Shown one piece after another: positions 11,840-24,979 of a stretch of DNA of 64,000 bases. The position numbers and the translations under genes were made by a program. How positions within the stretch are numbered: position 1 is the stretch's first letter; each line of letters begins with the position of its first letter. A model generated the notes under the pieces. That model did no database searches and was not told the origin of the DNA. It saw only the letters and a list, made by a program, of their open reading frames with translations. Location of the stretch: positions 170,323 to 234,322 of the forward strand of contig JTDE01000430.1 in assembly GCA_014338405.1 (NCBI GenBank). The letters run 5' to 3'. The DNA is from Paragonimus skrjabini miyazakii (Eukaryota > Platyhelminthes > Trematoda > Plagiorchiida > Troglotrematidae).

Positions 11840-14580
11840 TAACTATATTTTAAGTAAATGAGAAGCTGGAAGGGCTTTAAAACGATCTCCAGAAGCGCAG
11901 TTGACAGGCTCAGAAGAAAGGTTGTTCCATTGGTTAATAACCCTATAGGACTACAAGTGTTGATAGTAGCAAGTCCGGGGACGGGGTTTGGAAACCCGTC
12001 TTGCTTGTTCTCGTCAGCCATCAGCACCAGCTACGATAAAGAACTGTTCTACTAGACCTACGCTAAAGACGTGTGCGAGAATTATTTCACTGTGGGGTCA
12101 CCGAAAATAGAAATTTCAAGTAATGACCCGTATGCATTAGTCCCCAAACCTATGACTTGTTTGATATCCCCGCGCTGGACGTAATTAACTTTGAGCATGT
12201 CTGTCTTTAAGCCGATATATCTGACCTGATTAACACACTCACGTGGCGGTCTTACACAAACTATGTAAAGTGTTTGAAAAGCTTTCATATCTAGGTATGG
12301 AAAAGTATGTTTCTTCATCACGAGAGTGACAACGCTCTTTTGTGTAGCCATTTCGTGAATATGTGACAGATAAGTTAGACGAATTCCAGACACCCAGGTC
12401 TTTCTTTCGACCAACCTTCGTGATGTTACTTATGTTGGGTGTGGTTTATATCACGAAGACATCGCCAAAATCCCCAATGAGTGATATATGCGTGACAGTA
12501 TTGTCATTTACGGGTAGACTCCAATCGGTCTGTCAGCGCCCACTGACGCCAGTATCAATCTATAGTGCGCTGGAATCAGTAATATTCTAGAGTTTTGGGT
12601 GGTAAGCATAGAGAAGAGCGCCACTAGAAATACTGTTTAGATGACCGTTGGTGTATATACGAAACGAAAAATACATAGCACTGACCCATAAGGAACTGCC
12701 GCAGAAATCAAGGAGGGAGATGAAAGGTCTGATCTGGTTTTAACTCTAAAAGTTCTATGACCAAGAAAGAAATCAATCTAGTGAAGAACCTCGCCTTGGA
12801 TACCAAATGCTTCAGGTTTGTATTCAAGGGGATCGTATGGGACACACTCAAAAGTCTGGACGAAATTGAACAAGAAAGTATCTGTGATGACACCATTGTC
12901 TTTGGTCTCCATCAAACTATCCATGAAGGTGAACATATTTGATACGTATGATCGCTTAAGAAGGAAGCAATGCAGCGCACAAGAAAAGATCATTCCCTAA
13001 GGATTACATGGGGAAGGCTTGTTTCAACGAATGTTTCATTATCATGTATGTACTGCCAATAAGGTTGGTTGGCTGGTAGTCAACAGATTGCCGATCGCCT
13101 GTCTGGAAGACTGACGTGATCGTGGTCTCTTCCCATGTATTAGGGAGAATGCCAGTCCAGAGTGTCTGTATGAACACTTTATGATAAAGATCGGGCAGAC
13201 TAACTACAGGTTCTTTGAAGATTCTTAGGTGGATTTTATCTGGACCCATCTTACCCTACGAATTAAATTTGAATAAGAGGTTTTGAACATTGTGTACGAA
13301 GAATCGATACTAGGGTGTGGTTACCGAAAGGTTCACAAAAGTAGAGTATAGTGTCGATTCTATGATACAAAGCCGAATAGTTTTCTTTAAATACATTGAG
13401 AACAACCATGGCGTCGAAGGAGTGTTCCTCGCCGGGCTGTTGTGAGGAAATAGCTGAAGGCCTGTCCTTTCTCATTTGACTCATATGTTTCAGTAAGATT
13501 TTGTCCGCGTGAGTCCTCAGTAGGATCTCCTTGTTCGAGCCTAGTATGTACGTGAGTTCCTCATTTACAGTTATTTCAAGTAGCAAAGAAAATTTTCAGG
13601 TCCTCGGAGTTGCCTGTATATATATGCTTCGCGAATAATTCAGAACGGTCAAAAGGGAGACGACGTATTTCACGCGAAAGAAGTGAACTAAAAGAGGGAG
13701 TATACATTTCACCCGATAAAACTAGCTCCGCCTTTTTTAATTACGCTTCTAAATGCATAATACTTCAGGTCTACAGAATCATGCTTAAGAAGGATCGAAC
13801 CAAGATTGTTAATCAGGCCGCTAAAATCGGCCTGAAGGGAGTTTCGAAATACCGTCTTTGTTGCTGGTTGTTTTAACCAATTCTCAGGACTGACCAATGT
13901 ATCCGAGTGGCTGTTTGATGACCACTCTATCCGGTAGGTTACTCTCGTTCGTGAGACTTGAGACGAGCAAGGAGGAGATCTGACCAGAACGATGCCGCGT
14001 CGGGGTGCTGATTTACTGTATCTACGCAATCAACTGTATCAAAGTTAACAAGGACGTCGGAAATCCGTTTTCAAGGTTCAAATGGAACAGTGATAACCCA
14101 TTCATCTGCAGACTATCTTAATAAACAGATAAGAAGAACGCTGAAATCTAAAAGTCTTCTAGACTTTCAAAGGGGGTCATCTGATGTGTTGCACGATCGT
14201 GAGCGATACTCAGCTTGCCATTAGCAGTGTGTCTTGGCCGCGCGATTCCAGAAGTAGCCGCAGAGCGTTACGCTTGTTGGAAAACTGAAATTCCTCAGTG
14301 ACCGTAGGTTTCTGGATACTTTGACAAAAGAAGATCACAGGAAACTCACTGCCCATTGGAAATGTCAGCACGGCACACGAGTACCCAGGGACATTCAGAT
14401 GACTTTCACTGATGTCCGCTGAAGACCAGGCTTCCGTAAGAGCAAAGATGTGAGCAGTTGCATCATAGGCCGATTAAGCGTGCAAACTGTTGCTTCAGGT
14501 ATGCAGAAAATAGATGTAATAGTTTGGTTATGGTAACAAGCCACTGGAGTAAACAACGTGGCAGAGGTCTGAACAAGCAA
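11840..14580 (-). mobile_element. Degenerate LINE (non-LTR retrotransposon), EN and RT remnants
   Basis: The minus strand shows, in order, pieces of a non-LTR ORF2 spread over several frames. An AP-endonuclease piece (IFALTEAWSSADISESHL then NVPGYS, about 14345-14455) is followed by reverse transcriptase pieces: GPDKIHLRIFKE...LPDLYHKVF (13004-13249), TFMDSL...FVQTFECVPYDPL...FGIQGEVL (motif A area, 12778-12993), and the thumb region VSGIRLTYLSHIHEMA...FQTLYIVCVRP...VQRGDIKQVIGL (12082-12414). The C-terminal signature VINQWNNLSSEPVN lies near 11900-11950. The order and the signature resemble the CR1/Jockey-type clades common in trematodes. Frameshifts and stops are frequent, so it is inactive. 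The length of about 2.7 kb suggests most of ORF2 is present. No terminal repeat or target-site duplication was identified. Confidence 0.85.
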
Positions 14581-17500
14581 AACTTAGTCGGTAACGAATA
14601 ACTATGGCTGCAAGTGGGAACTCACTTTCATGGAACCAATAAGACAATGACAGAAATTCTTAGTGGTGGCGCAGCGATTTGTATCAAATCTCTAGTTGCC
14701 CGTTTACATGTGTGGAGTTGATTTATAGGCCTCACCAGTTTGGTTATTTCGGGTTCAGCAGCTGACCAGGACATGCAACATAGTGGTACCAACGTACAAA
14801 ACCGGCTTCTGATTTCATCAATCATATCACTTCATGAGAGGAGCAATGCTCATTTTTATTAAGAACAGTGTTCACATTAGCATCTTTTGTTGGGCAGCAT
14901 TTTGATTGGTCAGTTCATTATTTCTTTTCACGGCCTTGATCGGGGTAATTCCGAAACTTCGTTTCTCTGCGTGTTCAAACGAGGTGTTTTAATTTCCAAT
15001 AAACGATCTCGAAGTGACATCTGATTGCACCTCCAATTGGCTTGAGCTAGTCGATCTCGCTTCAGCTCACACAGCCTACAAGTGTGCGTGAGCGTGCGTA
15101 CATAATCCGATGAGGTAATTACTACAACCCCTTGTTAGTACTACTGTCATACTGCTAAACGTGTCCAGCGTTTAGAGAGTGTTACTCATTCTCTAAGAGT
15201 AGGTTCGTCTGTTCTTTTGTCTTTAATGATGGGATAGATGGGATTGGTCAGTATCAGTAGGGAACTTCCGCTACATAATATTCTCTAATTCACTTTCAGA
15301 TTGTTAAAATTACGCTGTTCACCTCAATGAACTACCGCAATACACCCTTGCGTCACGCGTTGTCAGTCATGCTGGAGTTGAATTAACTTTCCCCAGGAAT
15401 GCGCTACGGATCATTTGTACATGGCGACGTGGATTCTCAACGGTACTATCTGGAACAAGAGCAACACGAATAGAGCTAGACACATTTTGCAGTGTTAATG
15501 TTTCCCTCGATGAATGTTAGTCCAGTTTAAGTAGATTACGGAATATTCCACCATACGCCACCTATACCTTACAGAAGAGATCAGAAAAATCTACTTTTAC
15601 TTATTCCAGTCTAGACAGAAGACTCCATAAACCTGATGTATCGAATTTAGAGAACACATATGTTGATCAACATAGTTTTGATCTAATACGTGTTTATCCA
15701 CTCAGTTAGTGCAGATCGACACAATCTACCTCGGACCGCTTGTTTTTATTGCCTACGATCACGGGACTCGAAATAGTGGTTAGGATGCTGCTTTTATGTT
15801 TTATTCAAACAAACACTCCACTACAATCAATGTCATGCTTTTGAATTGTTGGGTAGCAGTAATGTTAATGCGAGATCAAACCCATTACATTACGGTCAGA
15901 AATTTTTATCCGCTCGATGCAAACACGGAACCAACCGGTTTTGGAGTATCGGCTTAAGAATGACCTTCAAGTTGTATTACTAAAATTCAACCCATTGTGT
16001 AGTGAGTTTGACATCACTCTATTCAGTCTACACTTTACGAGCTAGTCTGTACATGACATGCAAGATGCGATTGTTATTCTGTGGTAAAGCCTTTTCAACT
16101 ATACAAGGCGATGCTAAAGAATCATCCGTATAGTTCGGAACCATTGATGAAAATGATGAATTAATCTTGTTAATTCATACTAACCCTTCCGGATTCTCAT
16201 AGTGGCCAAACTAGTGGATAGTCTGCCTTATCTGGGCATGCTGGTTATGTCGTTTCTTGAAATTCAACTAAAGCCCAAAATTTTCCAATCCACTCTTTTC
16301 TAAATAACCAAGAACACATTGAATTGGTTTAATGGCCTTTGCTACTACCTGCAGTTCATGGTAATTGTGAACTTCACTTAACGTCCTGTAATCCTTACTA
16401 GGCTGAAGCCTCACAGTTGCAAGCATATTACAAGCACACCAACACTCAGGTATGATAGAGACGTTAAACAACGACTAAAGTAAACATGTAGTTTACCACG
16501 GAATGTTGCAAATGAGTAAACACTTACACTTGCATGTGACATTGGTCTGGAATTTCATCCTGAAGTCCCTCCGTACATTCCAATGGTCCTTTTTGTAGAA
16601 AACTAACAGTCGGGATTTAACGTAATCATCTTAGGCAGTAAATGGTTTGTATGTGCTCCCAGTTCACTCAACTGTGGGTAAAATGACATGTAGGAGCTTG
16701 AATTTTGTTAGTTGATGTGTGTAACAACTCTCGCATATTATTCAAACTTTTTGAAGACCAAATCCCCCAGTGACGTGCAGCTCATTGTTCCTGACTAGCG
16801 TACGACTGTGCACGGAAGAATGTAATTCCCTGAAACTGCTACGATGCACTGCACTAACCATATTACCTTCACAACGAGCGAGAGTCCGTCCCGTTTTCCC
16901 GGCAACTGCCACTTAATTACCTTCATGACCTCTAACGCAAAAACGAATGAAACGTGCGCAGAGGTACCCGGATAATCGTTTACTAGTTGATGGTGGTTAC
17001 AGCCTTAGTAGGTTAGGCACTTAGACCAGCTAACAGAAAAAGTTGTCCATATCAATAGCTCTTTCACCCACAACGTTTTTGAAAATGTAAGACGACGTTC
17101 GCCCACAAATCCACACTGTTGTCGTCATCAGAAAATGCATTCAGCAGGCAGGAAAGGAGGAAATAAGGTGACAAATCACTTCATAATGACGGAGTTTTAA
17201 AAATTTAGCTGTCAATCAAGTTCTTCGTCGCCTGGGACGGAATAGACCTTCTTGAAACCACACCAGCATGGCATCTAGAAACGCAAAAAGACAGTAAACT
17301 TGGACATTTTCCTAAAAATCATCTTGGAAAGACAGAACAGAATTGTTCTGTTGTAAGGGTAGAAAATGTATTACCCGCAATCCAAAAATTAATCGCACTA
17401 TCCAGCAGCCGCCAGTCAAAAGTATCCAATCAGTTGACTTAACATACAATGGCAACGATATTGACCTGAGCTGAAGTGTGGGCGCTAGTAGTATCCATAC

Positions 17501-18528
17501 TTTGTCATACAAATATCAACCTATGTACCGGGCTTACTTTTTCACGTTAATAAGCTAATTGTTGTTTGGTTTCATCTAGCCTGTTTTCTACTACACAGCG
17601 ACGACTGCGCAACATTAATTTGTTTAGCTTTTGACTTCAGGAGTTGATCACTTCTTCATTGAAATAAACAATGTGATTAGGTTATTATGTTGCTGTGTGA
17701 CACGGTCACATAGCGTTAGTAGGTATGAGCACAGTTCATTTTGGATTGCCTGTTTTTGCTTAATACGCTTACTGTGGAACGAACTAGTAATTATAGTGTT
17801 TTTTGACATCTATCACCAAATTAACACTCGGAGACTGATTTCGTCTCCATCTAAACTCCTCAGGCAGAGATAACCTAAATATGGGATTGAAACATTAACC
17901 ACTCGCCCCACAAACGAGAGTTTTATCTGCTCGATCACCAGTCCAATGTATACACATATATATAAATATGCGGCGTACAACTTGTTCAAACCCATTAGTA
18001 TAAACCTGCCGCCCTTTCCGGATTGTTAGTTTTTACCAGCTACGCCCAATGTATTTTGGAATAATGATCAATGTTTTGTTATTAACAATTCCACTTATCA
18101 ACGAATCATCAGCTATGATGCGTTGTCTGATATCTGTCATGATGTCTTCCCTCTATCCTAAAGAAGGTTGTCTACCCCGTCAAGTAGTATCAAGTTACAG
18201 AACGCTGAGAAGAATAAGGTTTACGAGGGTACCCAAAAGACCGAGAATACAGTCGTGAAGGAACTTTAAAAGGTGTTACGTCGAACTACTCCCAGCCTAG
18301 GCATCACCCCCAGAATTGTCAAGCTTATCCCTACTTCTTACGCGTTGGATGTATCGCTGTAAAACTGAGAAATGCAAAATGAAGTAATACAATAATATCA
18401 GAAGCTGAAGAAAAAGTCAAACTGCTGTGCATTTGCTGGTGTTACCTGATTCAATTGGTTAAACTTCTGATCTTTAAAAAGGAAGTTGTGATCAAGGAAA
18501 TAAACCAGCACTCTGGTATTCGTATTTA

Positions 18529-18795
18529 ATGGATAAAGAATACGTCTCTAAACCCGCTTATGATCAGTTTCTGACCAAACAGTTACTCATAATCTGCGGT
18601 GTTTCTGATTTTGTTATGGAGTGTTTTCCAGCCTCTACTGAAAGTAAATTACAAAAGAAATTTTGCTTTCATTGCCTTAGTAAACCCAAGTTTTCTCAAA
18701 CGAAGCATCAGCTCATTTCAGCTTCCATTTCGCTTATTGGTCAATGTTTGAAATCTCAGTGGGAAACTGAAGGAAACTTTTGGAATAACTTATGA
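18529..18795 (+). CDS. Weak small ORF, 88 aa
   Basis: ATG-initiated frame of 88 codons ending TGA. It is rich in Lys, Ser and Phe with scattered Cys (ECFPAS, FCFHCL). No signal peptide, transmembrane segment or known motif is visible. In AT-rich DNA a frame of this length can arise by chance; it is listed only because it starts with ATG and has no competing frame. Confidence 0.12.
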   Translation: MDKEYVSKPAYDQFLTKQLLIICGVSDFVMECFPASTESKLQKKFCFHCLSKPKFSQTKHQLISASISLIGQCLKSQWETEGNFWNNL

Positions 18796-20228
18796 AAGAA
18801 TATGACACATGTTACGATATCTTACATGTTTATAAGCCCTTTAAGTTTAGTTCCGTTTTTGTTCGTTTGTTGTAGTTACTCCCTAAAATTGCCCTCTCTT
18901 AGTGCTAGAATCAGAGAATATTTTTTGAATCACCATAAGAACATTCGAGGCTCATTCCTAACCCATATAAAAAGAGACCGGTTTTGACATCTTTCCGACT
19001 CATTAAAGGCAAACTATTTGACACGAGCTGTGACGGTTGCTATCATAAAATTAAATTTTGTACGAAACCAGTGCATACGTAATTTAACATGCCGATTGAC
19101 TCGATTACAATAACCCGTCATATAATGCTAGTTTCTTTGTATGGGCACTTCACTTTAGAAAGATAGCGATTTTGTGCAGTTTTCGTCTGCACCCTGAATT
19201 TCCAGCACAGATTTGTCATTTATTTCTCATCCTGCATCAGTTTCTGCATTTATTTTCACACTACTCACTCACAGCATCTAGTAACGCAACACAAAATTAC
19301 AAGAAGAACCCCAAATTCCATAGGTCATCGGGTCGCTGTGCAGCGCTTCGAACGGGATGATCAAGATAATTGATTTATATTCTGATGAAGTTTGATCCGA
19401 CGACGAGAAGTTATCACTTTGTGTAGAATGCTGCAGAATACCCATTATATTGTGCAACATTCGTGGACTTTTATGCAAATTAGGAATGCTGTACCAAGCA
19501 AAGAAGACTGAATCCGAACGGCTACTTTTCAATCAGTAGCAGAAGACTAATCCACCTGTAAATCAAACAAATAAATTACTTGGTATTCCATTGGAATGGA
19601 TGAAAAATAAAGCCTCAATGGCCGTTTCCGTTGACTACATCCAGAATGCTCACCAGAAATGACTTAACCACATTGGGTCTGGCGTTGGTCAATCAACCAA
19701 TTTCAATTTCGTATGTCCGACCTTTGGTTCAGCTTACTTTCACGATTCAGGATTAATTAATTCATAACCACTTCCAACTCACTCATTGCGGCGAGTACCG
19801 ATTTTAGAATGTGCATAATCCAAAGACCACACAAACATATATATATATGCAATTGTTTCTAAGAACTCCATTACGTTATCTTATTATGAAACTACCTGTG
19901 TATCGTAGAATTTCAGACCGAGAGACCAAATCGGTACCAGGTGAAACTGGTTAAGTAACACTGCGCGTTCCCAGGTGTAAAACAGCTGGGCACCGGCAGT
20001 TTGATTACTCTCAGACAAAACTTCCAGCTTTCTGTTAATCTCCTAGCAAACGATCGGTGATGAAGAGCAAAGATTGAAACAAAGGGAGCCACCAGTCGAA
20101 ATAATGTTTGAAATTTTTACAAGTCAGTATACTGTTCGTATATTGAACCACTTTGATTAACGATCGTTTATATGCCTGGCTCCTTCTGAACAGCCCCGTC
20201 CTCATCTTTTCCAAGCAAATTAGGCCTG

Positions 20229-20492
20229 ATGGAGTTTGACTTCGCTCACTCGTATGCCTTCACCAGCAACTCCTCGTTACTCAAGTTTAAAATTCCTGAA
20301 CTCAAAAAGAAACAACAGTTAGTAGCGTTGATGTATGGTTGGTCTAACTTAAACTTATCTCAAATATACTACCATACTTCTATCAGAGCAGTGAAAACAC
20401 ATTTAAATGTGTCAGAACTTCGTTTGCTGTCATCTGTCACAAACGCCAAATATTCGAAGTTTATACATAAGGCTGATCGGAACAAGCGGTGA
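20229..20492 (+). CDS. Weak small ORF, 87 aa
   Basis: ATG-initiated frame of 87 codons, with a Lys-rich C-terminus (IHKADRNKR). It includes an NLS sequon and a charged PELKKKQQ stretch. I do not recognise it, and neither splice sites nor a promoter help. It may be chance. Confidence 0.15.
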   Translation: MEFDFAHSYAFTSNSSLLKFKIPELKKKQQLVALMYGWSNLNLSQIYYHTSIRAVKTHLNVSELRLLSSVTNAKYSKFIHKADRNKR

Positions 20493-22393
20493 CTAGACAC
20501 ACATACACACACTAAATATTAGATAATCTGGACCCTATCAATCCGTTGAGTTTTCACAGTCCTTTTTGCGCACGCAACGTCAGCTGATAAGTCAGCGATA
20601 TCGGACTTTGACTGTGATAGGTGGGTCAACAGACTTTGATTTGTGAAAGATATTGCTTACTAGACAGTACAGTTTTAACTGTGAAAGTGGGAAGACATTC
20701 TTTATTTCAGCCATTCAGAAGGGTTCTTTGCTCTTGTTCATCTTATTGTCAGCTACGCAGAGTTTTTCCGGATAACTGTTTGCTAGTAAAATTTTAAGCA
20801 TCTTTCGTTCTACTAGGGTTTATTACAGATGTGTCTGGCTGCTCGTTCGAAAATACCCAATGAAGTCATGTGAACGACAAAGTAGCGAACAAGACTTGTT
20901 TTCTGTGTTTGATCATCAGGTTAATTACAACACAATAAACATGAAGACAGTAACTGGGGTGAGTTAGAAAAACGGTCAATAGAGGTTATGGACGACGTGT
21001 TTGTTACCAGTTACGCAATCACTAGCTGTGTGAAATAGCAGGATGACTAAACTGCGTTCTTATACAGTCGAAGCCAAAATGAAAAACCAAAGAAGCTGAC
21101 TACCCTATATAACTCTCCGATGAACTACACGCTACAGGGCATCATCAGATGTCTGGTAGTAAATATATGCAAAAATTTGAACTGTCGCTGGTTCCAAATT
21201 GATGAGGTAAAGACAAGTTTGTGGTGAGTATTATTAAGAAGATTGAAGAACATAGAAAAATAATCAAAATCGAAAAAATTCAAAATACCGTCAACTTTTC
21301 GTTCGCTCAGTAATGAATTGACTATATTATCTGAAACTTGCCATTCAGTTATTCATAAGATATCACCCAAGGTTAGATTTAACGGATTAATCATGCCAAC
21401 ACCGTTTATCTCCTTGTATACAAGTTGTTCAGAATCAAAAGAATGTTCTCTAGATATCCTTAAGGTGTTCAAGTAGAACACTTATAGCACAGTTTTGATC
21501 AAAGATAAAATCATAATTACTTGATCGTCTGATGATATGGAACATTAGTTAAATGGGAACGAACATCTATAGAATACTTTATTTGTGTATTCATCAGTCT
21601 TTTGGGCGATCTGAAGGTAACACTAGCCAGTGAGTAACTTTACGACAAGCAGACTTGCGTATACACAGTGTCGGGCACAGTGGTAGGAAGCAATGCTTGA
21701 GCGAGCTCATCAACCGGCGATGCATCCACATAAGTGGTCGAAGCAATTAATCGAAATACTGCGGTCCTGAACACAATGCTTGTGATTGCAGGCGTATCTA
21801 GTCATCGTCTGTTCCTATTTATCCCGTGTATGCACCCGGCACTGTGATGAGGACAGGCGAAATGCTAAAACATCAAAACATGTGTTTGTCTGCTCTGACA
21901 AATGTTGCTTAGCATTTTAAATGCTACCATGCTTCTGCGTAAGGACAGGTCCCACAGATGCCACAAGATTGCGCTATAGATTTCGTTTCCATTGTGACAT
22001 TTCCTCCATAGAATCTAATTGTTAGTATGCGCTTAGAATTCAGCTCGGAGATTGCTGTTCACCTCAATGTTCCAAACCCCGATTTTGGCGCAGTACTTCG
22101 ACAGTTTACTGGCGAAGATGATAACCGGTGTCATTTTACTCCGGGAGAATATTCTTGGAGCAAACGGGACAAAACATCTTAGACCCAGGAATACTGATCT
22201 TTCCTCAAATATTAGGAGGTAGCATTTTATTCAGTATGATAAACCATACTTACCTTCAACGTACATTTGAAAAATTGTAAACTAGGATAAGTTAACTTCT
22301 TCCTTTCATCATAAGGAGCATAAACAGAAGATTAAATGGCAGTGTGATTTACTAGCCACAGGACAGAAAGTCACACAACAATAATCTCAAAAT

Positions 22394-22578
22394 TACTGCT
22401 GAGTAGTAGAGGATTTTGGTATTCATGTAGATTGAATAGCACCCACAAGTGATTGCAGCTGTCACATTCTTATAGACTTTTCAGTCAGCCCCATTTGAAA
22501 AGAAGCACCAAACTCGAGTTTCACAAATGTCAGAGCTCGTCAGTAGTGCATATCCTTGCCATGGACAGGACTAGAGAA
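22394..22578 (-). repeat. Hammerhead SINE-like element, copy 3 (truncated)
   Basis: It contains the full tail (22394-22504), the 45-nt hammerhead unit (22505-22549) and a short degenerate remainder of the tRNA-like module. Homology fades near 22578, so the Pol III boxes are lost. The right-hand flank is unrelated to the other copies. Confidence 0.7.
22505..22549 (-). ncRNA. Hammerhead ribozyme motif, copy 3 (stem II decayed)
   Basis: On the minus strand: stem I GCACUA with partner UGGUGC, intact CUGACGA, intact GAAA, stem III from the ACUCGAGU palindrome, and cleavage triplet GUU. The stem II half that reads AGAGC in other copies is here UUUGU, so stem II pairs poorly. The unit is still exactly 45 nt. 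Confidence 0.6.
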
Positions 22579-24024
22579 TCTCAGAGTTGTTGAAATTGTG
22601 ACTATGTTTACTCACATACACACGTGGACGAAAATCTGTTGCATGATGTTTTTCGGCGATCATTCTATGCAGATCAAACATGCAAACATGCACAAAACAA
22701 ATGTTCAGGAGTAACCACCATCTGCTAATAAACTAGGGTCCGATGTGAAAAATGTGACCCTTTTGCCCGATTCACTGCAAGCATAAGCACTCATACTAGC
22801 AACTAGATATCAACTATCAAAGAAACGTTTAAGAAATATATTCCCCGATTAGACAACTGCCTCCATGTTCATCACTTTTTCATTTGCCTGCATACCAGAT
22901 TACGAGTACCCCACTCAAATGAGTAAAAGAAAACAATGCAATCAGCATAAGTTCGTTCGGTTATGGATCGTTTTCCGTTTTACGCAGATGTGAACTCCTC
23001 TGCAGATTTCGAAGGGCATTACTAATCCGATAAATATGGCCATCTCGGGAGGATCTTATTGACTGAGAGTACTTTAAGAGTAAGTCCTCATAACTCGAAC
23101 CATTCAGGGTTGACCAACAAAGACTGCCTCGCTTCTACTGATACAACAAATGGCACATTACGCAAAGACTGAGTCACCAACATTTTGCAATGTTTGGATG
23201 TGTATATTGTACTTGAAACAATCAGTTTAGCTTTTCTAAATGTACGATGCTTTATCTAGTGTCCCGTGGCGAACTCGTGATTCCTCAGTCCACCCTGGTC
23301 GTTCAAATCCATAACCGATATGTTACTTTTGGTAGTCAACACTCCATAAATACATAACCAGAATGCTTCTACTACAAAATAACAGAACAAAATATCTAAT
23401 GATGGACAGCTACTTGCAATACAAGAAGACCGGGAAAATTAACTGTAAAAAAAACCAACAGAAAACTTCACACTGGACAAGTTACCTCACAACAAGAATA
23501 AAGGATTCATTGGTCCGTCGATTAAACCGGTTGAGCTCGAGCAAGCAGTGATATTGTTCTAGAGATTCCAACGACCAAAATCAAAAGCAAAATACATGAA
23601 ACCATCCTGTCTGATTGACAATCATTTAGCGAAGGAAAATTTTTGACGCACTTTCGATTTATTTACTTGACTCAAGTCGTGGGCTTAATTTAAATGTTGC
23701 ATTTACACCGATCTACGGTGTAACACGCGTTCATATTATAGGACTACAAAGTCGTACTTCGGCCGCTACAGAGGCTATCGAAGTTCGATAACAAATAGTT
23801 AGTCTATGCGCGCAGATCTTTTGTTCAAGAACTAAAATTGTCATAACCTATCTTTGTTGAAACAACAGACGCGAAACCACACGGACCTGTCCATGATCCC
23901 TAAATGATACGAAATTTGCAATGCACTGGGTTCCACGCAATCTTGGATTGATAACTATTTTACATCTGTTCTGCTTTATTTGGCCTGAAAATGACATATC
24001 GAAAACGATTCTGGCCCACAGTGA
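22579..24024. other. Gene-free stretch
   Basis: No supported gene. A 62-codon Lys-rich plus-strand frame at 23363-23551 has no recognisable feature. Confidence 0.4.
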
Positions 24025-24274
24025 ATAGAGCAGTTTACTGTTTTGTTGTTGCTGTGCATGGTGTTTCTGACACTTTGCCAGTTGCCTACTGGCGAATCCA
24101 GTCAGTTATCGTTCCTGCCTAGAATTCGCAGGTTATCATCCTTAGATCACTCAGTCAGCACAAACAAGTTAGTTCTAATGTCAAAAGTTGACCAAAGAAT
24201 CAACAGATCACCCCAAGAAATCTGTTGCAAGAGGAGGCATGTAGAAATTAAAGAGCGGGATGCTCAGGGACCAC
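24025..24274 (+). CDS. Candidate secreted-protein exon
   Basis: An open frame starts after TGA at 24022-24024 and encodes a strongly hydrophobic leader (TVLLLLCMVFLTLC) followed by QLPTGESSQLS, which resembles a signal peptide and cleavage region. The downstream part has dibasic or polybasic sites (RIRR, KRR) and a CC pair (EICCKRRH). The only ATG in the leader is at 24058, so the true start may lie in an upstream exon. A donor (GTGAAA) at 24275 would end the exon in phase 1, matching the segment at 24442; otherwise the frame ends at TGA 24286-24288. Basic sites in a secreted protein suggest, but do not prove, a processed precursor. The gene would converge on the 3' end of innexin B. Confidence 0.35.
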
Positions 24275-24441
24275 GTGAAAACTTTTGATTTGTAATGTGA
24301 CGATAGTTTAATCTACTTATGGACAGCTACCTTGTTCACTGGAAAGACTGAGCGAGCCACTGGTGATCACACCATCACGAAGTCGAGCTAAATAAATTAT
24401 CTTCTCACAACCTTGCTCTGCCAGAATCAGTTGATAGTTAG

Positions 24442-24637
24442 TGACGACACTGCAAAAGCTCGTCGAAAAGACTTTCTACAAGTGTAAATGCAATCTCAGA
24501 GTATCGCCTGATCAAACAGCCGATATTAGTGCCGCAATGTACCTTGGAGATCGTGGTGACCGAAAGATTCCATTGAATACAGAACAGTGCTTAACACGTT
24601 TTTCAGCAAAGGTCTTGTCAACAACCTTTGCAGTGAA
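24442..24637 (+). CDS. Candidate second exon of the secreted-type gene
   Basis: An open frame reads TTLQKLVEKTFYKCKCNL then RVSPDQTADISAAMYLGDRG, ending two nt before a strong donor (GTGAGT, 24638). An AG at 24440-24441 would start it with 2 nt, compatible with a phase-1 upstream exon ending at 24274. A competing acceptor with a much better pyrimidine tract (CTTGCTCTGCCAG, ending 24424) would use another frame, so the exact junction is unsure. The product is not recognised. Confidence 0.3.
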
Positions 24638-24927
24638 GTGAGTACATGCAGACATACGTGCGTTGAGCCCAGGAAGAAAGTCGTGTACATTCTTGTCTGG
24701 TTCCAGTCGATTGGGACGTCTCGACTGCTAGCATTTACATTGTTTTTCAAGAACAAATGCATGAAGTTTTTCTGACATAAATCAAACCAATCTATTTGGA
24801 CCTGTTCAGCAAACTGATACAGTTACAGTGCACTCATGAATTATGCTCAAACATTTATTGAACAACATTTGTCAGTAAGACGCAATTTTGTTAAATAAAA
24901 AAAAGTCAACTGTTGTAGTGGCTTTGA

Positions 24928-24933
24928 TTTATT
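24928..24933 (-). terminator. Poly(A) signal of innexin B
   Basis: AATAAA on the minus strand, about 47 nt past the innexin B stop codon and followed by AT-rich sequence. This is the expected position for 3' end formation. Confidence 0.6.
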
Positions 24934-24979
24934 TACACGACAAGAAAATCGCTCACAACAAAAAACAAGCGTGAAAAAA

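Larger units (their letters stand above)
14581..22393. other. Long stretch with only weak small ORFs
   Basis: Apart from two small ATG-initiated plus-strand frames listed separately, I see no supported gene. A (TA)n-like microsatellite occurs near 19837-19848. Confidence 0.4.

Noticed and set aside
13610..13876. Plus-strand 88-codon frame
   Set aside because: It lies opposite the LINE on the minus strand and is most simply antisense noise of that element.
19837..19848. Short TA microsatellite
   Set aside because: Too short and ordinary for AT-rich DNA to deserve a finding.
24199..24260. EICCKRRH as the start of an insulin-like A chain
   Set aside because: The further Cys residues at the spacing required by insulin A chains are absent from the frame.
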